Shown here: in pieces, positions 36,097-46,064 of the stretch
Numbering within the stretch: the stretch's first letter is position 1
Layout: each line of letters begins with the position of its first letter
NCBI GenBank assembly: GCA_033063855.1
Contig: CP093831.1
Span: 3,472,001-3,536,000 of the forward strand
Source of the DNA: Smittia aterrima
Lineage: Eukaryota; Arthropoda; Insecta; Diptera; Chironomidae
Direction of reading: 5' to 3'
DNA: 64,000 nt
Notes under the pieces: generated by a model
What the model was told of the DNA's origin: nothing
Database searches by the model: none
What the model saw: the letters and a program-made list of their open reading frames with translations, nothing else
Translations under genes and position numbers: made by a program

Positions 36097-36479
36097 TTGA
36101 TTTAATTTAGGATCCTTCTTTGGTATTTCAGCTGAAAATAATTTACCTAGCTGAAGGTTCTCTCGCGAATATTTGACTGTGATTAAAAGTTATGACGTCT
36201 TTGAAATTCTTGATAAGTCATTTTTAATTTGATAAGATTAGATTAAAAGTCCGTAGGCTCCTGCAATACAGATCCCACTCCTTCACACTCATTTACATTA
36301 ATTGTGAGAAGCCTTCATTATTCGGAAATAAGTACATCGCAACGTTAGGTCATTGCAGAAGAAAGACAGGGCGCTAAATACTCGAGAGGGCCATATTTGT
36401 CACTAGAAAGGTTTTTGAACACAGTAATCGCTCTCAGCTTCTTTTTCTTTTAAGATGTTTTCGTGGCCTATGATGTCAC

Positions 36480-36775
36480 TTAAATTTGGTAAGAGCGAGT
36501 ATCATTCTTTGTTTCGTACAAAAATGACTTTTCTAATTGATATTTCATTATCCGCTACGCAAATCAATAGCGAGTCCGTAATTAATTCAAGGGAAAGCTT
36601 TGTTATGATGTGGCCAATGAATTCATTGTCGTTCGTGAAGGAAATAATTGTCATCGACGAATGCAATCTGAGAACGAAAACAGTTGTTACTAGACGCATG
36701 TTAATAAACGATGAGTCGATACCGAACAACTTAGCGACGAAAGTTACGTCGGTGAAATTTTCCAATGATAAATAA
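36480..36775 (+). pseudogene. Decayed second receptor promoter and exon-1 start, spacer 1-2
   Basis: Module A. It aligns with module B: AGCGAGTCGTTAATTAATTC, TTATGATGTGGCCAATG, TCATCGACGAATGCAATC. It then continues into the receptor leader (CCGAACAAC...GCGACGAAA) and the first codons of exon 1, where the ATG is ACG (TTACGTCGGTGAAATT against TTATGAAGGAAAAT). After ~50 bases of exon-like sequence it jumps to 3'-spacer-like sequence. The open frame over it is not a gene. Confidence 0.6.
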
Positions 36776-36984
36776 TTTATAAAAATTTACAGCTCGAATT
36801 CAATTGATCTTTAGATCAAAAATCCCTCTTTGGCTTGCTTTTTGGTCTTGCAGCTAAAAGAAAAGAATTCCAAGATGAAAGTTCACACGCGATCGGAATG
36901 TGATTGTTCAGATCTTAACTGGGCTGAGATGGTGTCAAAGATTTTGTTTCTCACAAAGCTGAGAATTTTTAATTATCTTCAAAC

Positions 36985-37150
36985 TGAATGTAAAATCAAT
37001 CGCGAGTCGTTAATTATTTAAGGAGAAGTTCCACTATGACGTGTTGCCATTCACTGCAGGAGTAAATGACAAATTCATCGACAAATGCAATCGTGGAAAA
37101 TTAAATACACTTGTAGGCTACAAGTTGTAGCTTCTAGTTCAACTTTTTAA
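36985..37150 (+). promoter_or_regulatory. Receptor promoter module B, copy 2
   Basis: Nearly identical to the block before copy 1, including GCGAGTCGTTAATTATTT and the duplicated TAGGCTACAAGTTGTAG just before the start. Confidence 0.55.
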
Positions 37151-37182
37151 TTGAGCCGAACAACACAACGACAAAAAATTTT

Positions 37183-38622
37183 ATGAAGGAAAATGATTTT
37201 TCCGATGAAAATCAGTTCGATTCGCGACTTTCAACGGGAAAGATGAAAATTGTAAAATATTTTAATCGTGTTGTGGATTATTTCAAGAACAAAGAGGTTT
37301 TCTTCGACCTAGTGTCAAGGTTTCTGTTGCTAAGTCTTGAGATCTTGTCTCCGACAAAAATACGAGACGGAAAGAAAAGGATTTCAAGACTGTAAAGCTC
37401 TTTCTCTCCGATGATTGTTACATATAATTAAAATATTTCTCATCAGTTTCGTTGCCATGCTTGCATGCTCGATGGGAATTGGTGTTTTCATGGTTTGGTA
37501 TACGATTAACGAATTTCAGTCATTAAGCCTCACGAGCTTATCGGAGAATGTTGGAGCCTTCAGTAAAAGTTCCTTAAAATTTAATTTGATTTGTTCTCAA
37601 AAATATTTTTTTTCAGCGAGTTTGCTCAGATTTGTTTTTTATTTAATTTACATCGCTTTGGTTTTCAACGACATCTCACAGTTGGTGCAGCGAATAATAA
37701 TGGAAAAGTGAGCGTAATATATCTTTAAATTTTGACTATAAAAAATATTTTTTCACAGAAAAGCAAAAAAAGACGAACTCACATTCAAGCATGGCAAAGA
37801 AGAATTCATTGGAATTTCACTTCTGGTCATCCCATCGGCTCTTCTACTCTTTAGCATGTGGGTCTGCGTTTTCTTCTTCAAAGTGAATGACGTTAATCTG
37901 TCGTTGAACTTTCGACTACCATTTTTGACACTGGAATCTGCTGGAATTGAATGGACAATCAATTACATTTTTCAAGTCATATCGTTGTTTTTTACTGCGT
38001 TGGGTTACTTAACGCTCTATCCTCTGATCTTTCTTCTAATGAATCATTCGTGCTGGGAGATCGATCAAACGATTTTGCTCTTGACCAATTGGAATGACAA
38101 TGAAAGTGATGGCGACGCATCTGAGTTAATCAAATCTGTTGTGAAACGAAGTTATGGAGTTCTTGGCTACTTGAATGAGGCTCAAAGACTTCTGAAGTTT
38201 ATCTTCTTTGCTGAGATTTCTAGTTTGTCGATAAGTCTGTGCACATGCTTCTATGCCATTCTGTTTGATCCTCCCGGTAATATCACAACTTTCACAATGA
38301 TTTGTGTTCTATTCGCGCAAGCTTTCATTGTTTGCTGGCTGGGAAATCGAGTAATCATCAGAATCGACGCTCTCTCTGCTGCCATTTATGACTTAAAATG
38401 GTACAAGTTTGCACCCACCGACAGGAGAAGTTTGCAGATATTGTTGATGATGTCGCAGAACATCCGAGGATACAACGGAATATTTCATGAAGTCAACATG
38501 GAAACATTCCAAAAGGTAAAAACATTAAAGAAAAAAAAGATTTATTGAAAAATATTTCACAGATTGTGGAATTCGCTTACTCGTACATGATGTTCATGAG
38601 TTCAATTAAATTACCAGCATAA
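37183..38622 (+). CDS. Odorant receptor, array copy 2
   Basis: Paralogue of copy 1. Exons 37183-37391, 37447-37562, 37617-37707, 37759-38515 and 38563-38622 have the same lengths (209, 116, 91, 757, 60) and phases, giving 410 residues and no broken signal. It is nearly identical to copy 1 in exons 1, 4 and 5. Differences cluster in exon 2 (VAMLACSMGIGVFMVWYTI) and in the acidic loop (TNWNDNESDGDASE against TDWNDNESEDCASE), which by topology could alter ligand or surface properties. Intron 4 lacks the stop present in copies 1, 3 and 4, so an unspliced frame runs a few codons further, but the GTAAAA donor and CACAG acceptor are conserved. The ligand is unknown. Confidence 0.92.
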
Positions 38623-38805
38623 GCGAAACTGTATGTGGATTACAGTCACACAACTCAGAATGAGAAATATTGCAAAATATTATTATAAAAGTATAGATCG
38701 CACCTTTTATGAGCAGAGAAAAAGCCTCAAAAAACATTAAATGTTAAATAGATAGTCTTTAGAAAATAAGAAAACCAAATTTTTATTTCTGTTAATTATT
38801 GACAC

Positions 38806-38856
38806 AATAAAATTTCTCAAGATTTTTGGCTCTAGCACTCAAAAGCTCATCTTTTG
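38806..38856 (+). terminator. Poly(A) signal plus conserved hairpin, copy 2
   Basis: AATAAA at 38806-38811 and the CAAAAG/CTTTTG inverted repeat at 38840-38856. Confidence 0.55.
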
Positions 38857-39039
38857 TTGTTAAACGATTTGGGATCCTTTTTTGGTATTGTAGCTGAAAA
38901 AAAATTTCCTAGCTGAAGGTTCACACGCGAATATTTGACTGATCAAAGAATGGTCTCTCTTCTAAATTCTTGATAATTAGTCTTAACATATTCTTGTTAA
39001 GTAATTTTAATTCAATAAGATTAGATTAATAACTCGTAG

Positions 39040-39345
39040 GTGCTCAAACATTACCGATCTCACTCCTTCTAACTTATTTTCGTCTATTGTGTCTCAACGT
39101 AAGGTCGTTGCTGGATAAAAACTTCAGCTTATCATTCCACTCCCCAATGCTTTTTAGGCATTTGCTTAAAGGGATCACCAGAGTTTACGAACACGGACCT
39201 ACAGCTGGCTACGGTTAGACAAAATCAGGAGTGGAACTGAGAGAAATCTATAAATATCTCAATACGGGGGTACAAGTCATTCTGTATATATAAATAAATC
39301 AATAATACAAGTTGTATTATACAACATCTCTGATGAGGAACCTCC
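39040..39345. repeat. Extra spacer block shared only by spacers 2-3 and 3-4
   Basis: Contains GTCTCAACGTAAGGTCGTTG, GAGTTTACGAACACGG, CTACAGCTGGCTACGGTTAG and CTGTATATATAAATAAATC. A matching block lies at 42020-42310, and it is absent from the other spacers. More GC-rich in its first half than the surroundings. Probably an old insertion duplicated with the unit; origin unknown. Confidence 0.5.
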
Positions 39346-39484
39346 AAATGCAAATTGATCATATTGAAGTCAAAAGAACAGTTAAGTCTTTTTTAATCCT
39401 CCAGTTTTCATTGTTTGTCAGCTGTCATCAATTCCAGGTTGCTCTTAACTTATTTTTCTTTTAAGAATTTTTCGTGGCTTAAGG

Positions 39485-39795
39485 TGTCACTTAAATTTGG
39501 TGAGAAAAAGAATCATTTCTTGTTGCGGACAAAACTAGGTTTTTTAGTTAGTTATTCACTTTCCGCTGCGCAAAATCGATAGCGAGTCGTTAACTAATTC
39601 AAAGGATAGCTTTGTTATGACGTGGCCAATTAAATCATTGTCGTTTGTCAAGTCAAGGGAATAATTGTCATCGGCGAATGCAATATGTGAACGAAAACAG
39701 TTGTTACTAAACGCATGTTAATAAACGATGAGTTGATACCGAACAACGCAGCGACGAAAGTTACGTTGGTGAAATTTCCCAATGACACAGCTCGA
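39485..39795 (+). pseudogene. Decayed second receptor promoter and exon-1 start, spacer 2-3
   Basis: Module A copy. AGCGAGTCGTTAACTAATTC near 39578, then TTATGACGTGGCCAATTAA, and GAACAACGCAGCGACGAAAG leading into TTACGTTGGTGAAATT in place of the receptor ATG region. Confidence 0.6.
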
Positions 39796-39984
39796 ATTCA
39801 ATTGATCTTTAGATCAACAAGTCTCCTTTGGTCTTGCAGTTGAAAGAAAAGATTTCCAAGATCGGTGTTCACACGCGATCGGGATGTGATTAAATATTGT
39901 TCAGATTTCAACTGGGCTAAGATGGTGTCAAAGATTTTGTTTATCGCAAAGCTAAGATTTTTTAATTATCTTCAAACTGAATGT

Positions 39985-40130
39985 AAAATCAATAGCGAGT
40001 CGTTAATTATTTCAGAAGAAGCTTCCACTATGGCGTGTAATTCACTGCAGGATGTCATCGACAAATTCATCGACAAATGCAATCGTGGAATATTGAATAC
40101 ACTTGTAGCTTCTAGTTCAACTTTTTAATT
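39985..40130 (+). promoter_or_regulatory. Receptor promoter module B, copy 3
   Basis: Diverged version: AGCGAGTCGTTAATTATTTC, CACTATGGCGTG (TGACG changed to TGGCG) and CACTGCAGGATGTCATCG. It lacks the TAGGCTACAAGT segment seen before copies 1 and 2. Confidence 0.5.
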
Positions 40131-40159
40131 GACTCGAACAACACAACGACAAAAACTTT

Positions 40160-41601
40160 ATGAAGGAAAATGATTTTTCCGATGACAGTCAGTTAAGTTC
40201 GCGACTTACAACGGGAAAGATGAAAATTGTAAAATATTTTAATCGTGTCGTGGATTATTTCAAGACCAAAGAGGTTTTCTTCGACCTAGTGTCACGGTTT
40301 CTGTTGCTCAGTCTGGAGATTTTGTCTCCGACAAAAATACGAGACGGAAAGAAAAGGATTTCAAGACTGTAAAGCTCTTTCTCTTCGATGATCGTTACAT
40401 TCAATTAAAAATATTTTTTGTCAGGTTCGTTGCTATTCTTGCAAGCACGACAGGAATTGGTGTCTTCATGCTTTGGTTTACGGTTAACGAATTTCAGTCA
40501 TTGAGCTTTACGAGCTTATCGGAGAATGTTGGAGCCTTCAGTAAAATTTCCTTAAAATTTTGATTTGATTTGTTCTCAAATATATTTTTTCTCAGCGGGT
40601 TTGCTCAGATTTGCTTTTTATTTATTTTACATCGCTTTGGTTTACAACGACATCTCACAATTGGTACAGCGAATAATAATGGAAAAGTGAGCAGAAAATA
40701 TCGTTGAATGATCTTAAATAAAAATATTTTTTCACAGAAAAGCAAAAAAAGACGAACTCACATTCAAGCATGGCAAGGAAGAATTCATTGGAATTTCACT
40801 TCTGGTCATCCCAACGGCTCTTCTACTCTTTAGCTTGGGCGTCTGCGTTTTCTTCTTCAAAGTGAATGACGTTAATCTGCCGTTGAACTTTCGACTGCCA
40901 TTTTTGACACTGGAATCTGCTGGAATTGAATGGACGATTAATTACGTTTTTCAAGTGATATCGATGTGCTTTGCTCTGTTGGGTTACCTAACGCTCGATC
41001 CACTGGTCTTTCTTCTAATGAATCATTCGTGTTGGGAAATCGATCAGACGATTTTGCTCTTGACCGATTGGAATGACAATGAAAGTGAGAACGACGCATC
41101 TGAGTTAATCAAATCTGTTGTGAAACGAAGTTATGGAGTTCTTGGCTACTTGAATGAGGCTCAAAGACTTCTGAAGTTTTTCTTTTTTGCTGAGATTTCC
41201 ACTCTGTCGATTAGTCTGTGCGCTAGCTTCTATGCCATTCTGTTTGATCCCCCCGCCAATATCACAACTTTCTCAATGATTTTTGTTCAATTCGCGCAAG
41301 CTTTCATTGTTTGCTGGCTGGGAAATCGAGTAATCATCAGAATCGACGCATTCACTGCTGCCATTTATGACTTGAAATGGTACAAGTTTGCACCCACCGA
41401 CAGGAAAAGTTTGCAGATATTGTTGATGATGTCGCAGAACATTCGAGGATACAACGGAATATTTCACGAAGTCAACATGGAAACATTCCAAAAGGTAAAA
41501 ACTTTGAAGAAATAAAAGATTTACTGAAAAATATTTCACAGATTGTGGAATTTGCTTACTCGTACATGATGTTCATGAGTTCAATTAAATTACCAGCATA
41601 A
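40160..41601 (+). CDS. Odorant receptor, array copy 3
   Basis: Exons 40160-40368, 40425-40540, 40596-40686, 40738-41494 and 41542-41601 give 410 residues, same architecture as copies 1 and 2. It is the most divergent intact copy: exon 1 has SDDSQLSSRL, exon 2 VAILASTTGIGVFMLWFT, and the middle transmembrane stretch reads QVISMCFALLGYLTLDPLVF (against SLFFTALGYLTLYPLIF), placing Asp where the others have Tyr. ISTLSISLCASFYAIL and FSMIFVQFAQAF also differ. The C-terminal signature and last exon are unchanged. All splice sites are intact. Changes concentrated in membrane segments suggest a different ligand range (inference). Confidence 0.92.
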
Positions 41602-41788
41602 ACGAAAATTGTATGTGGAATACAGTCACACAACTCAGAAAGGGAAATGATGCAAAATATTAGCCTCAAAGTAGAGATCGCACCTTTTATGAGCAGAGAA
41701 AAAGTCTTAAAAACATTAAATGTTAAATAGTCCTTAAAAATATAAGAGAAATAAATTTTTATCGTTGTTAATTATTGATTTAAGACAC

Positions 41789-41840
41789 AATAAAATTTTC
41801 AAAAGATTTTTGGCTCTAGCACTCAAAAGCTCATCTTTTG
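41789..41840 (+). terminator. Poly(A) signal plus conserved hairpin, copy 3
   Basis: AATAAA at 41789-41794 and the CAAAAG/CTTTTG inverted repeat at 41824-41840. Confidence 0.55.
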
Positions 41841-42019
41841 TTGTTAAACGATTTGAGATCCATTTTTGGTATTGTAGCTGAAAAAAATTTCTAGCTGAAG
41901 GTTCACACGCGAATATTTGACTGATCAAAGAATGGTTTTTCTTCTAAATTCTTGATAATTAGTCTTAACATATTTTTGTTAAGTCATTTTTAATTCAATA
42001 AGATTAGATTGAAAACTCG

Positions 42020-42310
42020 TAGCTCAAACATTACCGATCTCACACCTTCTCACTTATTTTCGTTTATTGTGTCTCAACGTAAGGTCGTTGCTGGATAAAA
42101 ACTTCAGCTCATCATTCCACTCCCTAGGGCTACTTAGGCATTTGCTTAAAGGTTAGGCACCAGAGTTTACGAACACGGCCCTACAGCTGGCTACGGTTAG
42201 ACTAAATCAGGAGTGGATCGGACAGGATTCAATACAAATTACAATTCGTCGAGACAAATCCTTCTGTATATATAAATAAATCCATAATACAATATCTTTA
42301 AGGATGAGGG
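42020..42310. repeat. Extra spacer block, second copy
   Basis: Second copy of the block at 39040-39345, with small indels: GTCTCAACGTAAGGTCGTTG, GAGTTTACGAACACGG and CTGTATATATAAATAAATC are present in the same order. Confidence 0.5.
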
Positions 42311-42474
42311 ACCTCCAAATGCAAATTGATCATATTGAAGTCAATAAAACACTGAAGTCTTATTAAGTCACTTAATTTAAGTGCATCTAAATTTGGTTTC
42401 CATATTTTGTCATGTTTCATCAATTCCAGTAATCGCTCTAACTTATTTTTCTTTTAAGAATTTTTCTGGGCCTA

Positions 42475-42795
42475 AGGTGTCACTTAAATTTGGTGAGAGC
42501 GAGAATCATTTTTTGTTGCGAACAAAAATGACTTTTTTAATTAGTTATTCACTAACTGCTACGCAAAATCGATAGCGAGTCGTTAATTAATTCAAAGGAT
42601 AGCTTTGTTATGACGTGGCCAATTAATTCATTGTCGTTCATGAAGGGAATAATTGTCATCGACGAATGCAGTCTGAGAACGAAAGCAGTTGTTACTAAAC
42701 GCATGCTAATAAACGATGAGTTGATACCGAACAACTTAGCGACGAAAGTTTCGTTGGTGAAATTTCCCGATGACAAAGCTCGAATTCATCTCGAT
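42475..42795 (+). pseudogene. Decayed second receptor promoter and exon-1 start, spacer 3-4
   Basis: Module A copy. AGCGAGTCGTTAATTAATTC near 42575, CGAACAACTTAGCGACGAAAG near 42727 (shortened here), and exon-1-like TTTCCCGATGACAAAGCTCG near 42762. The receptor ATG position reads TCG. Confidence 0.6.
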
Positions 42796-42849
42796 CGGGA
42801 TGTGATTAAACATTGTTCAGTTCAACTGGGCTAAAATGATGTCAAAGAT

Positions 42850-42984
42850 ATCCCGAAGGGTGATGCAACCTTGCCAAACCTAGGGACGGTGGCGGGCAGA
42901 AACCTTCAGGCCACATGGCCGTAGGTAGGTCGGTCCTTTACAAGGACCCTGCTGCAGGGCCCCACCGAAAGTATCATCATCATC
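42850..42984. mobile_element. Short non-LTR retroelement-like insertion with (ATC)n tail
   Basis: A GC-rich ~135-bp block, foreign to its surroundings, lies between two exact 14-bp copies of ATGATGTCAAAGAT (42836-42849 and 42985-42998). Spacers 1-2, 2-3 and 4-5 show the single, unoccupied site (for example ATGATGTCAAAGAT near 45475). The block ends in ATCATCATCATC. Target duplication plus a short tandem-repeat tail fits a 5'-truncated RTE-like non-LTR element or a short non-autonomous relative. It has no coding frame and no clear tRNA-type A or B box. Family not identified. Confidence 0.75.
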
Positions 42985-43044
42985 ATGATGTCAAAGATTC
43001 AGTTTCTCACAAAGCTGAGAATTTTTAATTATCTACAAACTGAA

Positions 43045-43190
43045 TGTAAAGTCAATGGGAAGTCGTTAATTATTTAAGGAGAAGGTTCCAATATGACGTG
43101 TTGCCATTCACCGCAGGAGTGAATGACAAACTCATCGATAAATGCAATCGTGGAACATTAATACACTTGTAGCTTCTATCTCTACTTTTT
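43045..43190 (+). promoter_or_regulatory. Receptor promoter module B, copy 4
   Basis: GGAAGTCGTTAATTATTTAA (core GTCGTTAATTA kept, first bases changed), AATATGACGTGTTGCCATTC, CGCAGGAG. Confidence 0.5.
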
Positions 43191-43223
43191 AATTGACTCG
43201 AACAACACAACGACAAAAACTTT

Positions 43224-44664
43224 ATGAAGGAAAATGATTTTTCCGATGACAATCAGTTCGATTCGCGACTTACAACGGGAAAGATGAAAATTGTAAAATA
43301 TTTTAATCGTGTTGTGGATTATTTCAAGAACGAAGAGGTTTTCTTCGACCTAGTGTCACGGTTTCTGTTGCTCAGTCTGGAGATTTTGTCTCCGACAAAA
43401 ATACGAGACGGAAAGAAAAGGATTTCAAGACTGTAAAGCTCTTTCTCTCCGATGATCGTTACATTCAATTAAAAATATTTCTCATCAGTTTCGTTGCAAT
43501 GCTTGCAAGCTCGACAGGAATTGGTGTTTTCATGCTTTGGTATACGGTTAACGAATTTCAGTCATTGAGCTTCACGAGCTTATCGGAGAATGTTGGAGTC
43601 ATCAGTAAAATTTCCTTAAAATTTTAATTTGTTCCGTTTCCAAAAATATTTTTTTCCAGCGAGTTTGCTCAGATTTGTTTTTTATTTAATTTACATCGCT
43701 TTGGTTTTCAACGACATCTCACAGTTGACGCAGCGAATAATAATGGAAAAGTGAGTAGAAATTATCGTTGAATTTCTTTTATAAAAATAATTTTTCACAG
43801 AAAAGCAAAAAAAGACGAACTCACATTCAAGCATGGCAAGGAAGAATTCATTGGAATTTCACTTCTGGTCATCCCAACGGCTCTTCTAGTCTTTAGCATG
43901 GGGGTCTGCGTTTTCTTCTTCAAAGTGAATGACGTTAATCTGCCGTTGAACTTTCGACTGCCATTTTTGACGCTGGAATCTGCTGGAATTGAATGGACGA
44001 TTAATTACGTTTTTCAAGTGATATCGTTGTTCTTTACTGCGTTGGGTTACTTACCGCTCTATCCTCTGATCTTTCTTCTAATGAATCATTCGTGCTGGGA
44101 GATCGATCAGACGATCTTGCTCTTGACCGATTGGAATGACAATGAAAGTGAGAACGACGCATCTGAGTTAATCAAATCTGTTGTGAAACGAAGTTATGGA
44201 GTTCTTGGCTACTTGAATGAGGCTCAAAGACTTCTGAAGTTTTTCTTCTTCGCTGAGATTTCCACTCTGTCGATAAGTCTGTGCACAAGCTTCTATGCCA
44301 TTCTGTTTGATCCTCCCGGCAATGTTACAACTTTCTCATTGATTTGTGTTTTTTTCGCGCAAACTTTTATTGTTTGCTGGCTGGGAAATCGAGTAATCAT
44401 CAGAATCGACGCATTCTCTGCTGCCATTTATGACTTGAAATGGTACAAGTTTGCACCCACCGACAGGAAAAGTTTGCAGATATTGTTGATGATGTCGCAG
44501 AACATCCGAGGATACAACGGAATATTTCACGAAGTCAACATGGAAACATTCCAAAAGGTAAAAACTTTGAAGAAATAAAAGATTTACTGAAAAATATTTC
44601 ACAGATTGTGGAATTTGCTTACTCGTACATGATGTTCATGAGTTCAATTAAATTACCAGCATAA
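43224..44664 (+). CDS. Odorant receptor, array copy 4
   Basis: Exons 43224-43432, 43489-43604, 43660-43750, 43801-44557 and 44605-44664 give 410 residues with the same phases. Exon 1 is like copy 1 (SDDNQFDSRLTTG). Exon 4 mixes features: the acidic loop ESENDASE and FFFAEISTLSISLC match copy 3, while SLFFTALGYL matches copies 1 and 2. This mosaic suggests past exchange between copies. Unique: LVFSMGVCVFFFK, YLPLYPLIFLL and SLICVFFAQTFIVCW. The upstream spacer carries the retroelement-like insertion, 226 bp before the start. Intact, ligand unknown. Confidence 0.92.
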
Positions 44665-44822
44665 ACGAACATTGTATGTGGACTCAACTCGCAAAAAGAA
44701 ATGTTGCTAAACATTTTTATATAATAGAGATCGCACCTTTTTATGAGCAGAGAAAAAGCCTCAAAGAACATTAAATGTTAAATAATCTTTATCCTTGTTA
44801 GTTATTAGGTAATTTAAGACAC

Positions 44823-44873
44823 AATAAAATTTCTCAAGATCTTTGGCTCTAGCACTCAAAAGCTCATCTTTTG
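44823..44873 (+). terminator. Poly(A) signal plus conserved hairpin, copy 4
   Basis: AATAAA at 44823-44828 and the CAAAAG/CTTTTG inverted repeat at 44857-44873. Confidence 0.55.
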
Positions 44874-45049
44874 TTGTTAAACGATTTGGGATCCTTCTTC
44901 GGTATTGCAGATGTAAGAAAACGATTTTTCTGTTGAAAGTTCACATGCGATCATCAGTCTGTGATCAAAGAATAAGATCATATTGAAGTCAATATCTATG
45001 AAGTCAGCATTTAAATCTTTCTTTTAAGATGTTTTCGTGGCCTAAGATG

Positions 45050-45350
45050 TCACTAAAATTTGGTTAGAGCGAGAATCAATCATTGTTGTGAACAAAACTA
45101 AGTTTTCTAATTAGTAATTTACTATCTGCTAAATCGATAGCAAGTCGTTAATTAATTCAAAGGATAGCTTTGTTATGACGTGGCCAATTAATTCATTGTC
45201 GTTCATGAAGGGAATAATTGTCATCGACGAATGCAATCTGGGAACGAAAACAGTTGTTACTAAACGCATGTTAATAAACGATGAGTTGATACCGAACAAC
45301 TTAGCGACGAAAGTTACGTTGAAGAATTTTCCAATGATACAGCTCGAATT
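45050..45350 (+). pseudogene. Decayed second receptor promoter and exon-1 start, spacer 4-5
   Basis: Module A copy: AGCAAGTCGTTAATTAATTC near 45141, TTATGACGTGGCCAATTAA, and CCGAACAACTTAGCGACGAA leading to TTACGTTGAAGAATTTTCC. Confidence 0.6.
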
Positions 45351-45539
45351 CAATTGATCTTTAGATTAAAAGTCCTTCTTTGGTCTTGCAGTTGAAAGAA
45401 AAGAATTCCAAGATGAAAGTTCACACGCGATCGGAATGTGATTAAATATTGTTCAGATTTCAACTGGGCTAAGATGATGTCAAAGATTTTGTTTCTCACA
45501 AAGCTAAGAATTTTCAATTTTCTTCAAACTGAATGTAAA

Positions 45540-45690
45540 ATCAAAGTGAGTCGTTAATTATTACAGAAGAAGGTTCCACAATGACGTGTTGCCATTCACT
45601 GCAGGAGTGAATGACAAATTCATCGACAAATGCAATCGTGGAATAATAAATACACTTGTAGCTTCTAGTTCAACTTTTTAATTGAGCCGA
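45540..45690 (+). promoter_or_regulatory. Receptor promoter module B, copy 5 (before the pseudogene)
   Basis: AGTGAGTCGTTAATTATTAC, CACAATGACGTGTTGCCATT and CACTGCAGGAGTGAATGAC. It is as well conserved as the blocks before intact genes although the gene it serves is broken. Confidence 0.5.
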
Positions 45691-45712
45691 ACAACACAAC
45701 GATAAAAACTTT

Positions 45713-45971
45713 ATGAGGGAAAATGATTTTTCCGATGACAATCAGTTCAATTCGCGACTTACAACGGAAAAGATGAAAATTGTAAAATATTTTAATCGTG
45801 TTGTGAATTATTTCAAGATGATCTCTTCGATGATTGTTACATTTAATTAAAAATATTTCTCATCAGTTTCGTTGCAATGTTCTCAGCCTTGACGGGATTT
45901 TGTGTGATATCGCCAGCCTTTGCGTTTTCATGCTTTGGTATACGGTTAACGAATCTCAGTCATTGAGCATA
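45713..45971 (+). pseudogene. Truncated odorant receptor, array copy 5
   Basis: Starts like the others (MRENDFSDDNQF) but after NRVVNYFK about 110 bases of exon 1, including its donor splice site, are gone. The break falls at a repeated ATTTCAAGA word present twice in intact copies (mid exon 1 and its end), suggesting deletion between short direct repeats. An exon-2-like piece follows (TTTCGTTGCAATGTTCTCAG to GGTATACGGTTAACGAATC), with changes, up to about 45971, where similarity ends. Exons 3-5 are absent. It marks the right edge of the array and cannot make a receptor. Confidence 0.8.
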
Positions 45972-46064
45972 AGGTTTGTCTTCAAAATCGAGTTAAGAAT
46001 CATAACTTATGATTCAACTCTTCGTCTCTTTCAAATCGTTGCTTTATGTAAACTTCAAGACTAA

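Noticed and set aside
36455..36775. Repeated ~100- and 74-codon frames (MTWPINSLSFMKG-type) in the receptor spacers as a small conserved gene family
   Set aside because: They lie over module A, which aligns with non-coding promoter and leader sequence of the receptors. The frame is a by-product of that repeat.
42850..42984. GC-rich block as a tRNA gene or tRNA-derived SINE
   Set aside because: No cloverleaf and no convincing A or B box; the tail and target duplication fit a non-LTR-type insertion better.
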